DNA from: Phalacrocorax aristotelis
Lineage: Eukaryota; Chordata; Aves; Suliformes; Phalacrocoracidae
DNA: 64,000 nucleotides
Reading direction: 5' to 3'
Assembly: GCF_949628215.1 (NCBI RefSeq)
Contig: NC_134288.1
Span: forward strand, 9,059,682-9,123,681
Shown: in pieces, positions 44,369-59,123 of the stretch
Layout of the letters: every line of letters begins with the position of its first letter
How positions within the stretch are numbered: position 1 is the first letter of the stretch
Position numbers and translations under genes: made by a program
The notes under the pieces: generated by a model
Told to the model about the DNA's origin: nothing
What the model saw: only the letters and a program-made list of their open reading frames with translations
Database searches by the model: none

Positions 44369-47300
44369 ATGGCTGCCCGGTGCTGCCTCGCCACACGCTT
44401 CCACCGTGTCCACGGGGCCAACGTCCGCCTGGATGCCTCGCGTACGCGGGCCACCCGGGTGGAGAGCTTCGCCAATGGGCTCTGCTTCAGCCAGGAGCCA
44501 CTGGCGCCCGGGCAGATATTCCTGGTGGAGATCGAGGAGAAGGAGCTGGGCTGGTGTGGGCATCTGCGTGTGGGGCTGACAGCCCACGACCCCCAGACCT
44601 TGAGGGTGGTGCCTGAGTACTCGCTCCCGGACCTGGTCAACATGGGGGACACCTGGGTGTTTGCTATCACCCGGAGCCACAACCGTGTGGCGGTGGATGG
44701 GGAGGAGGCACCGGTGCAGGCGCGGGGCCTCCCATGGGAGCCCTTCCTGCTGATCGAGCAGGTGAGGATCCCCCGTGACACACTGGTGGGACGCAGCAGG
44801 CCAGGGCGCTACAGCCACATCCTGGATGACCTGTACAAGATGAACATTCTGCCTGCAACCGCCCGGCGCAGCCGGATCGGTGTGCTGTACGCCCCACAGC
44901 CTGATGGCACTGCCGACATGCACATCGTCATCAATGGAGAGGACATGGGGCCGAGCGCCAGGCACCTGCCCACTACGCGCCCGCTCTACGCCGTGGTCGA
45001 CGTCTTTGCCTCCACCAAGAGTGTCCGGGTCATCCCAGTGGAATATGGCTGTAGGTACCTGCCCTCTCCCTGCGGCATGTCCTGCATGGGCCAGCAGCCT
45101 GCGGGGGGTGTCTGGTGGGGTCAACCCATGATCCCCAACAGTGGGAGCATCAGAGCGTGCCACAGGGCAGAAGGACGTGGGGTAAAGGCCACAGGAGAGT
45201 CCCTGGCCCCTGCAGAGCGTGGGCGAGATCCCACACTGCCACACAGGGCTGGGCCAGGGGAGAGCTCACATCAGCTCCCAGCAGCAGAGCTGGGGCAGTG
45301 CCCAGCCTGGTCACCCTTCCCAAGCAGAGCAATGGGGGCAGGTGTTCTGGGCTGCCCCAGACCCCCACAGTGCCACGCCCATCCCCAGCCAGCCAGACGC
45401 CCCTGACCAGAGCCCAACATCGGTGCTCACAGAGCTGCTGCTCAGGGGCCAGCAAGCCCTCACCATGCCCACCCCATGAGCACGTGGTAGCCCAGAGCCA
45501 AGCAACATCCTGGCTTGGCATCAAAACATCTGGCTGTGCCCTTCTGCCCACCCTGGCATGCAAGCCATGCCCCCACATCTGCTGCATGCCCCGGCTGCGG
45601 GGTGCCCTGAGCAGACATCCCATGATGCCCTTGGAGGTTGGGAAATATCAGGCATCCCTCAGCCAGCTGGGGAGGGGCTGGGAAGACTGGTGCTGGTTTC
45701 TGGGTCTTGTGAGGAGTCAGTTAATAAGTGCTAATTAACACCATACTGGAAAAATCAGCAGATGCTGAGGATTAGGCAAGAGGAGAGCCCGAAGGAGAGC
45801 TAGTGCCTGGGTCACACTGCCATGCCACCTTTGCATTAATCAGTGGGATATTTCACTGTCTGCACCCTGGGTGCAAGGCCACAGACAGAAACGAGCCCGG
45901 ACCTGATGGCCAAGGTGCTGGCTGCTCCCAACCGCTGGGAGCCACCACTTCTCTCAGCGCAAAGTTCAGCTCCTTCTGTCTCAAGGATGAAATCTAGGAT
46001 TCTCCCTGCCAGCTGCTATGAGCTGGATTATCCAAAGAGGGAGGTTAAATGTGCCTGGCTGCCCAGGCCCCCCTGCCCCGGAAGCGTGCTGAGGGCAACT
46101 GGTTGGAGCACGCTGCGGGAGGCTACTGAGCCGCCTCGGGGGCACCATCCCTGGCTGCTCGCAAGGGACTCTTACTGGCAGCACATACCTCTGGGAGAGC
46201 TGTCCCCTCCTGCCTTGCCACAGGCTGCTCACAGGTCTCTGCATGTGCCACAGCTGGTGCAGGCACCGCTGCAGGAGGACAATCTGGCTTCCTGCCCTTA
46301 ACAAAGATTTCACTAGCTCCGGTTTTTGCAACACTTCCGTAGGGTTTAAAAATCAGTCTCAGTGCGGTTCTGTTCCTGGCTGGGGCCTGGCTGGTGAAGC
46401 GAAAACCAGAAGTCAGCAGTGGGCCACATGCGATGTGGCACAGGGAGGGCAGGGAGCAGGAGAGGCAAAGGGCATCTGCCACTTTTCACCCAGCACTCGG
46501 CACGACGCAGCCCTGCGCTACCAAGGTGGAGATAAGCACTCCAGCAATCCAAAACAGCCCCAAGGTTGGGAGCCTGCTGGGCACAGCGTGGTCGTGCTCA
46601 GCACAGGTCTGCTCTGCCCAGTGCTGGCGCAAGCCCCTGGAGGCACCAACCCCGAAGCCAGAGAGGTGCTCGGCCACCTGCAGGCAAAACGGCTGGGTCC
46701 CACCTGTGGCTACTCTCTGGCTGAGTGTGATGCCCTGGGGTGCTCTCCTCTTTTGTGGCTCTTGGAGGCAGTGGATGAGCCAAGGACCACAGGCTGTGCC
46801 TGAGTCAGCTCTCATTTAAAATCTGAGGAGAGCACTGGCCGCAGCTAATTGCACCCACGCCGCGGAGCCACCAAGGGCTCCTGAAAGGAATCCCACAGGA
46901 GCACGTGTCACAGGAGCAGGAAGCAGGCAGAACCCACGTGGGTGGCCACGGGAACGGCTCAGAAGATGGTTGTCCCAAAGGCATCACTGGAGCTGTCTCT
47001 GCAGGCAGTGCAGCCCCGGCCTGTGGGTGCCCACCCAGCAGCCTGGCACTGGCACTGGTGGAAGCACACCAGGGCAGCGGGATGAAAGGAAAGCGCAGTG
47101 TGAACATGTGAGACCCTGGGGAGCTGCTTGACTGCCCCAGAGAAAACAAATGCAAACCAGACACAATAACACATGACTTGGGCATGTAACTGTCCTCCCA
47201 ACCTTCCTCCCAGTAATGGGAAGAGCTTCACAGCTCTGGGTACTCAGGCTCCTGTCCCAGCTGGAGCACCTTGGCACTGGCTCTCCTGCACAGCCGGCTC

Positions 47301-47599
47301 AAGCCCAGGGCAGGACAATGCCTGCTCCTGCTGCAGACCAACCTCACCTACCACTGCCCTAAAACGTGGTGCCTCTGGGGAGCCTTAGGACCCATCTCCT
47401 CCATACCGTCTGCTCTCACTCTTGCCATTCATTGCTCTCAGTCTACTCAGCCAGCTCAGCCGCTCCTTTGCTTTCTCTTCCAGTTCCCTCCCTGCAGACC
47501 CTCTGCCGGCTAGTCATCCAGAAGCATGTTGTCCACCGCCTGGCCATCGATGGCCTGGACCTGCCTCCAACACTGAAGAGCTTCTGCAAACACGAGTGA
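44369..47599 (+). CDS. NEURL2: NEURL2 (Ozz), neuralized-domain SOCS-box ubiquitin-ligase adaptor
   Basis: Two coding exons, 44369-45050 and 47484-47599, give 265 residues (human 285). The donor GGCT|GTAGGT joins to CCAG|TTCCC, yielding EYGFPSLQ (human EYGLPSLQ), which fixes the frame. Residues about 7-160 form the neuralized homology repeat (FHRVHGANVRLD, TWVFAITRSHNRV). The C-terminus is a SOCS box (LCRLVIQKHVVHRLAIDGL...FCKHE). In mammals this is a muscle-specific adaptor of an elongin/cullin-5 ligase that targets beta-catenin and myosin in myofibres. The ATG at 44369 was chosen because it gives the expected MAARCC start. The 2.4-kb intron shows no other gene. A poly(A) signal AATAAA lies at 47892-47897. 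Confidence 0.95.
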
Positions 47600-47897
47600 G
47601 GTGTCAAGGGTGCTAACCCCAGGCTGCCCACCACACCAACAGCCCCACCAGTGTTGGCCGGCTGGCTGCCTGGGCAGGATCTGTGCCCCCAGCTGCCCTC
47701 TCCACCTCCCAGGGCCCATCAGCACATAGCCCCCCTTGCCCCCATGGCAACTGCATGCATGGCAAGTGCTGCCAAAGGGCTGATGCGAGAGCATGGGCAG
47801 TGTGGCAGAGCATCAGAGGGACTTCACACATGGAGATGGGTGCAGCAGGGCTGGTGCAACAGGTAGGAGGGTGGCACAGGGCAGAGTGATCAATAAA

Positions 47898-49938
47898 GCA
47901 CTTCCAGCCAGAAAGCGAGTGTGCTGTGGGAGTGCTGGCACACAGAGCAATGCAGGGGGAGTGGGGATTGCTGCCCAACCCACTCCAGGGCTGTTACCAT
48001 AATGGCTGTGTTAAGCGCTGGCGCTGCCTGCACTGGGATGCTGGTGGACCCAGGCTGGCTGAGGTGGGCACTGCGGGACACACCGAGCCCCTGCAGTCGG
48101 GGGACCCAGCCCCACCGGTGGGATTGGTGCCCTGTGCGATGAGCCCTTGGCATGTGCCTGGCGCCAGGACAGTCCTTGACAGGGAAAGGCCAGTGCTCAG
48201 CAGCTCTGTGAGCTGGTGTGCTTCCCAGCTCCCGTCCTGGAGAGGAAGCCACTACTATGGGTTTTTAGTCCTCAGCCAAGGGGACTTTCTTCCCCTTCCA
48301 TGTCAGGGCATTTCACGTGGCTGCAAGGAGTTTCAGGGTAGCTGTGTTCCAGTAAGGTGGGAAGAGTCTTGTCAAAGGAGGGCTTGCAGGGCTAGGACGG
48401 GGCTGGGACCCCCCCCCCACCATACTTCGGGAGCCACTTCTGGGAGCAGTTTGCCCTCCAGCAAGGAACAAAGTCAGGCCCATGAGCATAGCCCTTAGCC
48501 CTCCTGGGCTCAGGACCTGTCTGTGGCCCAGGAACAAAGCTGGGATCGGCTGGGTGGATCAGAGTGAGGGCTGGGCAGAATGCAGGAGGGCACAGCCCAA
48601 TCCCCAAACAGAGGGTAAATTACAACCGGCTTGTCCTGGCCGGGCAGTTTTACTCTTGGGAAAGATGTTTACCCCGAGAGCAGGGATGAGTTATTTCCTG
48701 TGCTTCCAGCAGGGAGGTGGATGAGGCTGACGCCAGAGGGAAACCCGCAGCACCCATGGAGCTGCGCTGGCAGTGGCTGTTGCTCAGGCATGTGTCTGTG
48801 GCCACAGAGCCAGTCACGGCAACCCAGCACAGCGTCCAGCTACCCCACCTCACCAGCTGGGGAGGAGAGCCCAGTGCTCCCCAGCTCCAGGAGCTGGCAC
48901 TGGGCCCTCCTCCAGACCCCTCATCCTCTAGCTGGTGGGGATGGCAGCTGGCATTCCTGCAGACCCTGTGCTGGGCTGGCAAGGGAGGCAGTGTCAGAGC
49001 TGCACAGAGCAAGAGGCAGAGAAAAGAGCCCTCCAAAAATCAGAGGGGTGCCCACACACACCAGGAAGAGAGACAGCAAGGGGGCTAGCAGGCAGGGCTT
49101 TCCAGGCCTCTTCTACAGCACAGCTGAGGGGTGAAAGAAGCAGCTCCAGTTTACAGAAAGGTGTTTCAGGAAACACGACACTATATTTAGCTAGAGAGAT
49201 TTGATAGTATCAGATAATGTTACAAAACCCTCAATCAAGAGGAAATCCCCAACCACGCAGCAGTCCTACACCTGTGACAGGCCAACTCTACCAGAACCAG
49301 TGTTAACAAAGGAAGCACTGACTGGGGAAAACACTGATGGTGACTGAACCACAGCAATGAGCGAGGTCTCCTAACGCCCCCCACCACATTCTGCAGGACG
49401 CAACCTGCCACGTCCCAGTGTGATGGGTTTTGGAGCTGCTCTTGCTGGCGAGGGGGAACAGGGAGCTCATCCAGCCTAAGAGCAACGCCCAAGGGCCAGG
49501 GCTTGTTTGTTCTTCTCGGTATTTTTTCCTCCCCCACCCCACATATTTAAAGCCTTTGCTCTCCACCTCACCACAGCTTTGTTTGCACTGCTGTGACCCC
49601 GAGCATCCCTCCCACCTCCCCCAGCACACAAGCTGTTGATGAGGGAGGAATTGAGGAATTGAGAGCAGCTGCTGTAACCAGACAAACAACTCCTCTGCTC
49701 CAGACCGTGGGCTGCATTGCCAGCAGCAGAGATTGCCACCCTCTGGATCTGCTGCCTCCTAACAGGCTCACTCCACTAACAGAGGGCACCACAACAATGC
49801 AAGACCACCAGGAAGCACGTTCAAAGCCCTGCCTGATCTCACAGGCTCAGCAAGCCCCCCTGTCCCATCCTGCCAGCAACGAGAGACGGCTGCAGCTGGC
49901 ACACAGACAGACGCAGCTCTGGAGTGATACAGCACCAA
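47898..49938. other. Spacer between NEURL2 and ZSWIM1
   Basis: About 2 kb without a supported gene. SPATA25, which lies here in human, is not recognisable. A perfect MEF2-type site CTATATTTAG is at 49181-49190, with a GATAATG element about 25 bases further on. A short C-run sits near 48409-48418. Confidence 0.5.
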
Positions 49939-49944
49939 TTTATT
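49939..49944 (-). terminator. Candidate poly(A) signal of the ZSWIM1 locus
   Basis: Minus-strand AATAAA (plus TTTATT), about 420 bases downstream of the ZSWIM1-like C-terminus. Confidence 0.5.
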
Positions 49945-50361
49945 GGCTTTGTTGCACAACACATCACAGCTGGATGCTGGAAGGACCTGCAGGCGCTGGC
50001 CACAGATCAAATAATTTTGTCACATGTTATTATACCATCACCTCCCACGCCGCACCACCCGTGGCTGGCTCCCAGCCACATCTCCTGTTAGCCAGGTCAG
50101 TGTCTGGTTACCCATTCCAGTGCTATCTTGAGTTCCCAATCCGGTTCCTCAGCTGCCTCGTGCAAAAGGCAACAATTGCTTGGCAGATAAAGGGCCCAAA
50201 CTACCCCTTCCATGCCAAGCCCTGAGGGTGTGACAGGCTGAGGGGAGTAGAGGGGGAAACCGGGACACCAGTGGAGAAATGAACAGGCCTCCTGCACATC
50301 TGCTGCCCTGCTGCTCCCAAGGACCTGCACACAGAGCAGCCAGCTCAGCTCCTGCTCGGTG

Positions 50362-52015
<1,654 letters not shown>

Positions 52016-52265
52016 CGCCAGGCCCCGGTTGGGTGCCGCTACCGGGGGATATATCCCGGCATGCCCCGCTCCCGTCCCGGGGAGTGCATCCCGACATGCT
52101 CCACTCCCTTCCGGGAGCGCCACCAATCACCGTGGGGTGCCCCCTGGAGGCCACGGCACCACCCGCCGGTACCGGCCCGTCGGGGGGCTGGGACCCTGCG
52201 CCATACACCGCCCGCTGCGGGCAGAGGGCCGGGGACCGCCAGGAGCTCCCCTCCGCCATCACACG

Positions 52266-55200
52266 TCACGTTTCCCCGGTGCCCCCGTTAGCCGGAGCAG
52301 TGCGGGGCCAGCCGCTCCTCGCTCCCAGTAACCGGGCCCAGGCAGCCAGGATTGCTGCCAGCGCGGAGCTCCGCTCCTCCAGCTCCTCCCCCTCGCACTG
52401 CAGCAGCAGGCTGGCCAGCTCTAGGCTGAGGGACCAGCCTCGCTCCCCACCGCCCTCTAGCCGGCCACCCGCAGAGCACCCGCCAGAGCCCGACGACCTC
52501 GTCCCAGGGACCGGGAGCTGCTGGTACCTCCTCTGCCAGCACCTGCACACCATGCCCTCCTCCACACGCCTCCGATGCGCCTGCAGCACGGCCAGGACAT
52601 GCCTGCAAGGGAGCCGGTAGCGGCGGTGGAAGCAGCAGCTGCAGCTCCAGCAGTCCTGCCTCACCCGGTGCGCACCTTCCAGCAGCTGAACCACAAGGCT
52701 GCCCGGCCTGGGGCTGAGCAGCTGGCTGGACATCTGCACCACCTCCCACTCCTTCAGGCACAGCCAGAAGCCCAGGTCCGTACAGGTCTCCCAGAGCATG
52801 GCCAGCAAGCAGCCCATCCCCACTGCAGCAGCCTGCCCAGTGGTCTTGGGGCACTCAGCAAGAGGCAGAGCACCAGAAACAGAGCCTGGTCCTGCCGCAG
52901 CTCCAACACACATGTATGGCTTCTCCTGGAGGCTGCTCCAACCATCCTCCTTGGTGCTCAAGAAACTCTGGTTCAGGCTTCCTAAGCCTCTAGAATCAAG
53001 GCAGTCTGCACACTCCAGAAAACAAAGAGCGCTCGCCTCCAAGGACAGCTGCTGGCCGAACAGACTGGATAATTGGTGCATGATGAGGTCCAGGCTGTCC
53101 ATGTGCATGCTGCAGGAGTGCAGACCTTTCTCTGCATGCATGCACTACAGCAGCTTGCAGGAGAACCAGTTGGCTTGCAGTTAGTTGTACAGCTCCAGGC
53201 TGACCACACGCTTCACCAGCTGGGACAGGGCATCCAGACTTGCAGCCGAAGGGGAAAACACAGCCTTCTGCAAGGCCAGCATCAAGTTCTGCTTGAAGGA
53301 AGGGGACATTTCTGCTTCCTTCATGTTTTTCTCAAGCAATTGGACAGTGTGATAGATAGAAAGGAGCACCTGGGCAGAGGGAAATAGCTCGCAGAGGACG
53401 GCTTTGTGAAAGGAGGACACATCAGTGAAAACAACCTGGACCTTTTGCCACTTGGGGTTGAACTCCTTGAAGACTGTCAGCATTTTCCTGATGCTGTGCC
53501 CTGTGTCATCCTTCAGCAGTGACAAGTGCACCACTCTCCCCACTCGCTCCTTACTCTCTACAAGGAAGGCATAGAGCACATGTCCACCCTTACTCAGCAC
53601 CCTGTGCAGCAGGAGGGTCTCAGGGAGCTCCATAAATGAGCTCTTCGTCTTGCTGGTCTGGAAGCTGAGTCTGTCCAGGCCATGTCTGTGCTAACTGAGG
53701 CCAGCGACCCCCTGTCCACCCTCAGGAAAGTTTTCATGACCTCAGCAAACCTGACAAGAGCTGAGGCCGAGGCATTTTCCTTCACTGCCTCAGGGAACGT
53801 GGGAGCCCAGTACAGAGCAGGCACCCTGTCCACCAGTTGTCCTGTGACCACATGTGAGTCCTCATCCATAGCAGCACCGCGGTCGGTCCCACCTGCCTGC
53901 CGCTGCTTACGCAGTTTTGTTGCGGGGCCGTCATGTGCCGCAGTACTTGCCATCGCAGCGGTGGCTCTGATCAGGGAAAACACTGAGTCTGTGTGGACAT
54001 GGTTGCTATTCAGTTCACTGATCACAAGCTGGTCTATGACCTCCTTATACTGCAACAAAAAATACACCGGACACAAGCTGGGCGGCTGCTGCCTTCTCTT
54101 CTTGCTGTATTTTTGGGTCCGAGCACAACCAAACTTCACCTGCATGAACCTGCAAACGTTGAGAAGGCATTAGCGGGGGAAGCAATGGTGGTGTAGGCTG
54201 CCAGCATTTAGTTTTGACTTTTCTTGCATGCCAACTCTATATTCAGTTAGAGAGCACAAAAATCCCCACGTATCCCAGTCAGACATGCAGGTTGGCTGTC
54301 TGCACAGCAAAGCCTGGGGCAAGAAAGCACAAACACAGGAGAAACAAAGGAACCAAGAGTCACAACAGCCATGACCTGATACTACAAACCAGCCCCAGTG
54401 CTTGTTCCCAACAGTGCCTCTACTTCTGCTCTCCAGAAACCTCAAAGCCATCAATAAAACTTGGTACCTGCGTGTTTGTGTCTTACTCTCTTTCAGCACA
54501 TATCATTTCTGCAACTCCTCTGCGCCTGGAGAAGCAGGCTACAACATAGCAGGAAAGGCTTCAAGGCATGAGATTAAATTATATTTTAAGAAGGCAAGGG
54601 GAGCACTTGTGTAACAGGAGAATGACCTTGCAGCCTTTGAACCCGTGAACATACCCACTGAAGAAACGACATGACATCACAGCATCACTAGACCTGTTCA
54701 GAGAAGCAAAAGGTACAGAATCGAGTACTGTGAGAGGGAAAACTGAAAACACTTCTCCATTGTGGTGAGATACAGGCAGCTAGGACACCAATATTTAGCA
54801 TCCTGCTATCTGAGGGAATAGAGGTGGGCATTGTAGTTCGCCAGCAGTTTCAAAGATCAAGGCTACAGGTTTTGCTACAAGAGGTGGAGAGATTTGTCGC
54901 ACAGAGCGGCAGAGTAAAACAGAGCTAAGCAGCAGACACCGGAGAGCGGAGTGCCAGTCAGAGTGCTAGTCAGGGGACAGAGCACAATGAGACGCTGGGA
55001 CACAGCTGGGCAGTCACGGGTGAGGTACGAGTGACATGAGAACAGCTGAGACTATGAAAAGAGCAAGTGCATGACATAGCCAACAGCATTCTTCTCCCCG
55101 GGTGTACTACGCTGTCAGGATCAACCCTAACAAAGTCACAGAATAAAATGGTTATAAAAGCGTTCGACCAGGTGCAGACAAGGGCTCACGCCCTGCTTAA

Positions 55201-55592
55201 GAGCGCTGGTTTGGGGTCTGAGGGCTGGCTGACGGCTCTGCCTGCAGCTCGCTCCGCCGCGGGCCGGGCGCTCTCGCCGGTGTCCGGTACCGCCTGGGGA
55301 GTCCTCCGGGGAACCCTCGCCCCCTCTCCCCGCGTCCCGGGACTAGGCGCCCAGCCCTGCACCGGCTGCTGCGAGGCACCGAGGCTGCCTAGCTCCGCGG
55401 CGGCAGGGCCGCGCACTGGGGGTGGGGGCGGCCTTACACGACATCCTGGCGGACGGCGGTGCCGTGCTGCCTGTTGTGGCAGCGAACAGAGACGCAGCTC
55501 CGCAGGCCGTACCGACACCCCTGCGCCAGTCTGCAGGCGCAGAAACACTCCCTGAAGTCCTCGTAGCTCCTGAAGCAGGATCCCAGCTCCAT
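52266..55592 (-). pseudogene. ZSWIM3: ZSWIM3-like gene, probably inactivated
   Basis: Exon 1 (55592-55438) is intact and starts MELGSCFRSYEDFRECF, nearly identical to human ZSWIM3. It splices in phase to an exon starting at 54149 (FMQVKFGCARTQ). That exon carries conserved blocks QLVISELNSNHVHTD, RLSFQTSKTKSSF, LPETLLLHRV, GHVLYAFLVE, LLSIYHTVQLLEKN, MDSLDLI and the SWIM motif CSCCFHRRYRLPCRHVLAVL, ending at 52266. Reading continuity is broken: the 5' block and the rest are in different frames near 53680 (SLASVSTDM against LDRLSFQ), and the LQANWFSCKLL block is flanked by TAA (53183-53181) and TAG (53147-53145). Three separate lesions in one long exon make sequencing error less likely. In other vertebrates this is a two-exon gene of about 700 residues and unclear function. 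Confidence 0.78.
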
Positions 55593-55843
55593 GGCGGGGA
55601 CCAGGCCCGCCCCTGGGACACCGGGAAACCAGATGGGACACCGCCCATACTCTGAAAGTGGCCAATCAGAAGCGTTCTCTCCGGATTGGCAGGAGGCGAG
55701 CTAACCAGCCCAGAGCTTTAGGGGGGGTTGTGTGTCCACCACCTGGGTGAGTGACGGCTCGGCGGCCCAATCATCTGGCGGGCGCTGCCGGGGCGGCCGG
55801 ATGTTGCCGTTGTCAGTGGCGCCGGTTCCGGGTCGCTGAGGAG
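55593..55843. promoter_or_regulatory. Divergent ZSWIM3/ACOT8 promoter
   Basis: Only 251 bases separate the two start codons. Three NF-Y-type boxes are seen: GCCAATCAG (55661-55669), GGATTGGCAG (about 55682-55691) and CCAATCA (about 55767-55773). There is no TATA box. The retained architecture suggests that the promoter still serves ACOT8 even if ZSWIM3 has decayed. Confidence 0.65.
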
Positions 55844-58081
55844 ATGGCGGCCCCGGGCGGCGCCGGTGGGGCTGGCGGGCGGCCGGAGCCGGAGCGGCTG
55901 CCGCTGCCCGGTGACCTGCGCAGCGTGCTGATCACGAGCGTGCTGAACCTGGAGCGGCTGGACATCGACCTGTTCAGGTGCGTGGGGGCACTGGGCCGCG
56001 GGGACTGGACCGCCCTCCCCGCCGCCGCCCTCACTGCCGCCGCCTTCTCCCCCCCGCAGGGGCCGGCACCACTGGGTGCCCGCAACGCAGCGCCTCTTCG
56101 GCGGGCAGATCGTGGGCCAGGCCCTGGTGGCCGCCGCCCGCGCCGTCAGCCGCCACGAACAGGTCCATTCGCTGCACTGTTACTTCGTGCGGGCAGGTGG
56201 GAACCGGGCCGGGCCGGGGGGAACCGGGCTGCGGGGGCAGGAACAGGTCGGGGACCGTGGCGTGCTGGGGTACTGATCTCAGGACCGTGGGGGGCCTGGG
56301 GCCAGGAGGCAGCGGTGGGGCAGAGGGTAGAGTGTGGAGGCTGATGTGGGGGATGGGGTGCAGGGGGTGGGGGTGCTGGTATTTGTGGTGGGACTGGGGC
56401 CAGGCAGTGAATGCAGCAGCTGAGGGGCTGGGGAAGCCAGGGCTGAGGCCCACAGAGGTGAGCTGGTGCCACCATCCCAGCTCCACATGGCAAGGAGAGG
56501 GTGCAGTTGGCCCCTCCAGCTCAGGGTACAGTGGGGTCATCCTGCCCAGCCCCAGTGCTCAGCCTCTGTAGGTGAGGTTCCTTCTGTGGTGTGTGGTGGC
56601 TCAATGGTAGAATATTCCTTTTCTGTCTTAGGGGATCCCAAGGTGCCGGTGCTGTACAAGGTGGAGCGGACCCGAACAGGGAAGAGCTTCTCTGTTCGTT
56701 CTGTAAAGGCCATCCAGCATGGAAAGCCAATCTTCACCTGCCAGGCCTCCTTCCAGCTCTCCCAGGAAAGCCCAGTGCAGCACCAGTTCACCATGCCTGC
56801 TGTGCCGCCCCCTGAGGAGCTGCTGACACAAGAGGAGCTCATCCAGAAGTTCTTGCAGTGAGCAGGGCAGAAGGGGCATGCCAAGGGCACTCTTCCCTGC
56901 AGCTGGGGCTTAGGGAGGTACAGGGATTGGGGTGACTGCCTGAAGAGTTCCCTCATATGCCTGGGAGGAGAGTAGAGAAGCAGCAAAGGGCAGGGCAGGA
57001 GCTGTGCCTCTCGTTCCTTTCTGTGCGCCCTGGATCCCTGGGCTGAAGCTGCTGCCAATGGGATGTGTCCCTGGCCTGCCTGGCATTAACCTCACTTCTC
57101 TGTGCTGGTCTACAGGAATCCTAACTTGGCAGAGAATTACAAAAAGCATCTCAACAAGATTCAAGCTGAAGATGTGCCAATTGATATTAAACCCGTGAAC
57201 CCACCAGATATATTCTGTTCGGAGCCACAGGAGCCAAAGCAGCTCCTCTGGGTGCGAGCACGAGGCTACATAGGTGGGTCCCTCCAGGAGGGTGGTCCAG
57301 CTGCCTCATGAGCCAAGGGCTTGGGCTCAAGCTCACGCTGTAAAGCACACTTGTGATGGAGTGGGCTGAGAGGGTTGTGATTCAGATGCTGTCCATGCCC
57401 TAAGCCTGTGGGGAAGCCTGGAGATTTCAAGGCTGAAATATGGGTGTGGGTGTCAGAGCATAAAGCAATGCCTGTGTGCTGTGCTTAGCCACAGCAGGCT
57501 TTTTCCGGGAGGGCACAGCAAGGGGAGCAGGTCTGAAAGAGCGTCTTAGCTCTTCTCAGCCAGCAGCTGACCCTCAGGGAAACAGAGCTCCTGGGGCTTT
57601 GCCTCATGCTACATGCCAGGCTTGTCCCATGGTCGCCCCGCAGGGGACTGGCAATGCCGGTTGCTTTGCAGGAGAGACTGACATGAAGGTGCACTGCTGT
57701 GTGGCTGCCTACATCTCCGACTACGCCTTCCTGGGCACAGCCTTGCTCAGGCACCGGCAGTACCACATCAAGTTCATGGCATCCCTTGACCATTCCATGT
57801 GGTTCCACGCACCCTTCCGAGCAGACCACTGGATGCTGTACGAGTGTGAGAGCCCATGGGCTGGTGAGTCCACATTGTGTTCCCCGGGGACCCGAGTGGC
57901 AAAGGTGAGCTATGCCCATCCCTGGGGGCAGTGGGCTGTGGTCTGACAGGCACTCTCCACAGGCGGGTGCCGGGGTCTGGTGCAGGGACGGCTGTGGCGC
58001 AGAGATGGGGTCCTGGCTGTCACCTGTGCACAGGAAGGAGTGTTCAGGGTGGAGCAAACACCAAACCAGAGCAAGCTCTAG
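55844..58081 (+). CDS. ACOT8: ACOT8, peroxisomal acyl-CoA thioesterase
   Basis: Six coding exons give 321 residues (human 319): 55844-55977, 56060-56196, 56632-56857, 57116-57273, 57672-57863, 57963-58081. It hydrolyses acyl-CoA esters of many chain lengths to free acid and CoA inside peroxisomes and supports bile-acid and fatty-acid oxidation (family knowledge). It is a double hot-dog protein. Conserved blocks are GGQIVGQALVAA, HSLHCYFVRAGD, VERTRTGKSFSVRSVKA.QHGKPIF and SLDHSMWFHAPFRADHWML. The last three residues are SKL, a canonical type 1 peroxisomal targeting signal. All exon joins keep phase. The start MAAPGGAGG follows a GC-rich leader. Poly(A) signal AATAAA lies at 58340-58345. The gene looks intact. 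Confidence 0.97.
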
Positions 58082-58756
58082 CTGAGGAACCCCCATGGGC
58101 TGGGGCTCAGGTATGTGAGGGAGGGACCCTGAGACCAAAACAGATGCGAGCAAGGCCGGACCTGGGCAGGAACGGGAAGGAGCCTCAAAGGAGACCAGGT
58201 TGGATCCAGCACTGGGGGAGTGCTGGTGCCAGAGGCCCTCTGCGACAGATGGGGACCTGCAGAGGCATCTGCTGTGACCGACTGCCAGCTGCAGAGCACG
58301 TAACCGCACACTACTATCAACCACCCTTCACCTGTCTTAAATAAAGCCGTCAGGTGAACAGCTGGGCTGCATCCCCTGGAGTTTGTCCCCTTAGCTCCCA
58401 TGATTGTGCTCACTCAAGGGAGCCTCTCCTGGAAGGGGAAGGATGGGCAGTGCAGGGGTGCTGGGGGCTGGCTCTGCCCCCGCAACAGGCTGGTCACAGG
58501 AGGGGAAAGTGCTACTGCGGCACATGTGGCTTCCCCTTCTCACTTCTCCTGCCCTCCCTGTGCCCAGTCGCTGCTTCTGCTCACCCTTGGCCTCGTCCTC
58601 AGGGCTGGGCTTGGGAGGGGGCTCAGCCGCTGGGAGCCAGGGAAAGGGGATGTCCCACCTTGGTGGGGGCAGCTTGAGGCTTCCCGTTGATGGTGTCCTG
58701 GGGGAAGTGAAGCTGAACAGATGCAGCAGGCACTTTGCTCTTCTTCCTACCAAGAT

Positions 58757-58781
58757 TTTATTAAATAAACCCTTTTTTATT
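58757..58781 (-). terminator. SNX21 poly(A) signals
   Basis: Two minus-strand AATAAA motifs (plus TTTATT at 58757-58762 and 58776-58781) lie about 340-370 bases after the SNX21 stop. The gap to the convergent ACOT8 signal (58346-58756) shows no gene. Confidence 0.7.
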
Positions 58782-59123
58782 ACATAAGTTTTATGGGAAG
58801 TTCCTGGCAAGAGCCCCAGACCCTGCCAGAAGGCCTCCCGTTCCCTTACACAGTGCCAGTATGTCCCAGCTAAGTCCTGTCCACTCTAGAAGCCCCCTGC
58901 AGCGGGGGAGCTGGCTCCCAGCAGTGCTGTGAGCACCTGGCTCTGCAGGACAGACTAACCGCAGAGAAAGTGCATTTTCGAGGCCGCTCTTGGGTGTGGG
59001 CTGTGCTGCCTCCCTGTCCCATACCCACCTGTGGCATCTCCCTTGCTTATCCTGGCCACCCCAGGCACAAGCCCCACGCAGCCCCCTGCCCTCCTGCCAG
59101 CGTGGGTGCCGGTGGCAGGACAC

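Noticed and set aside
47898-49938. SPATA25 at its human syntenic position
   Set aside because: No matching coding segment could be recognised on either strand.
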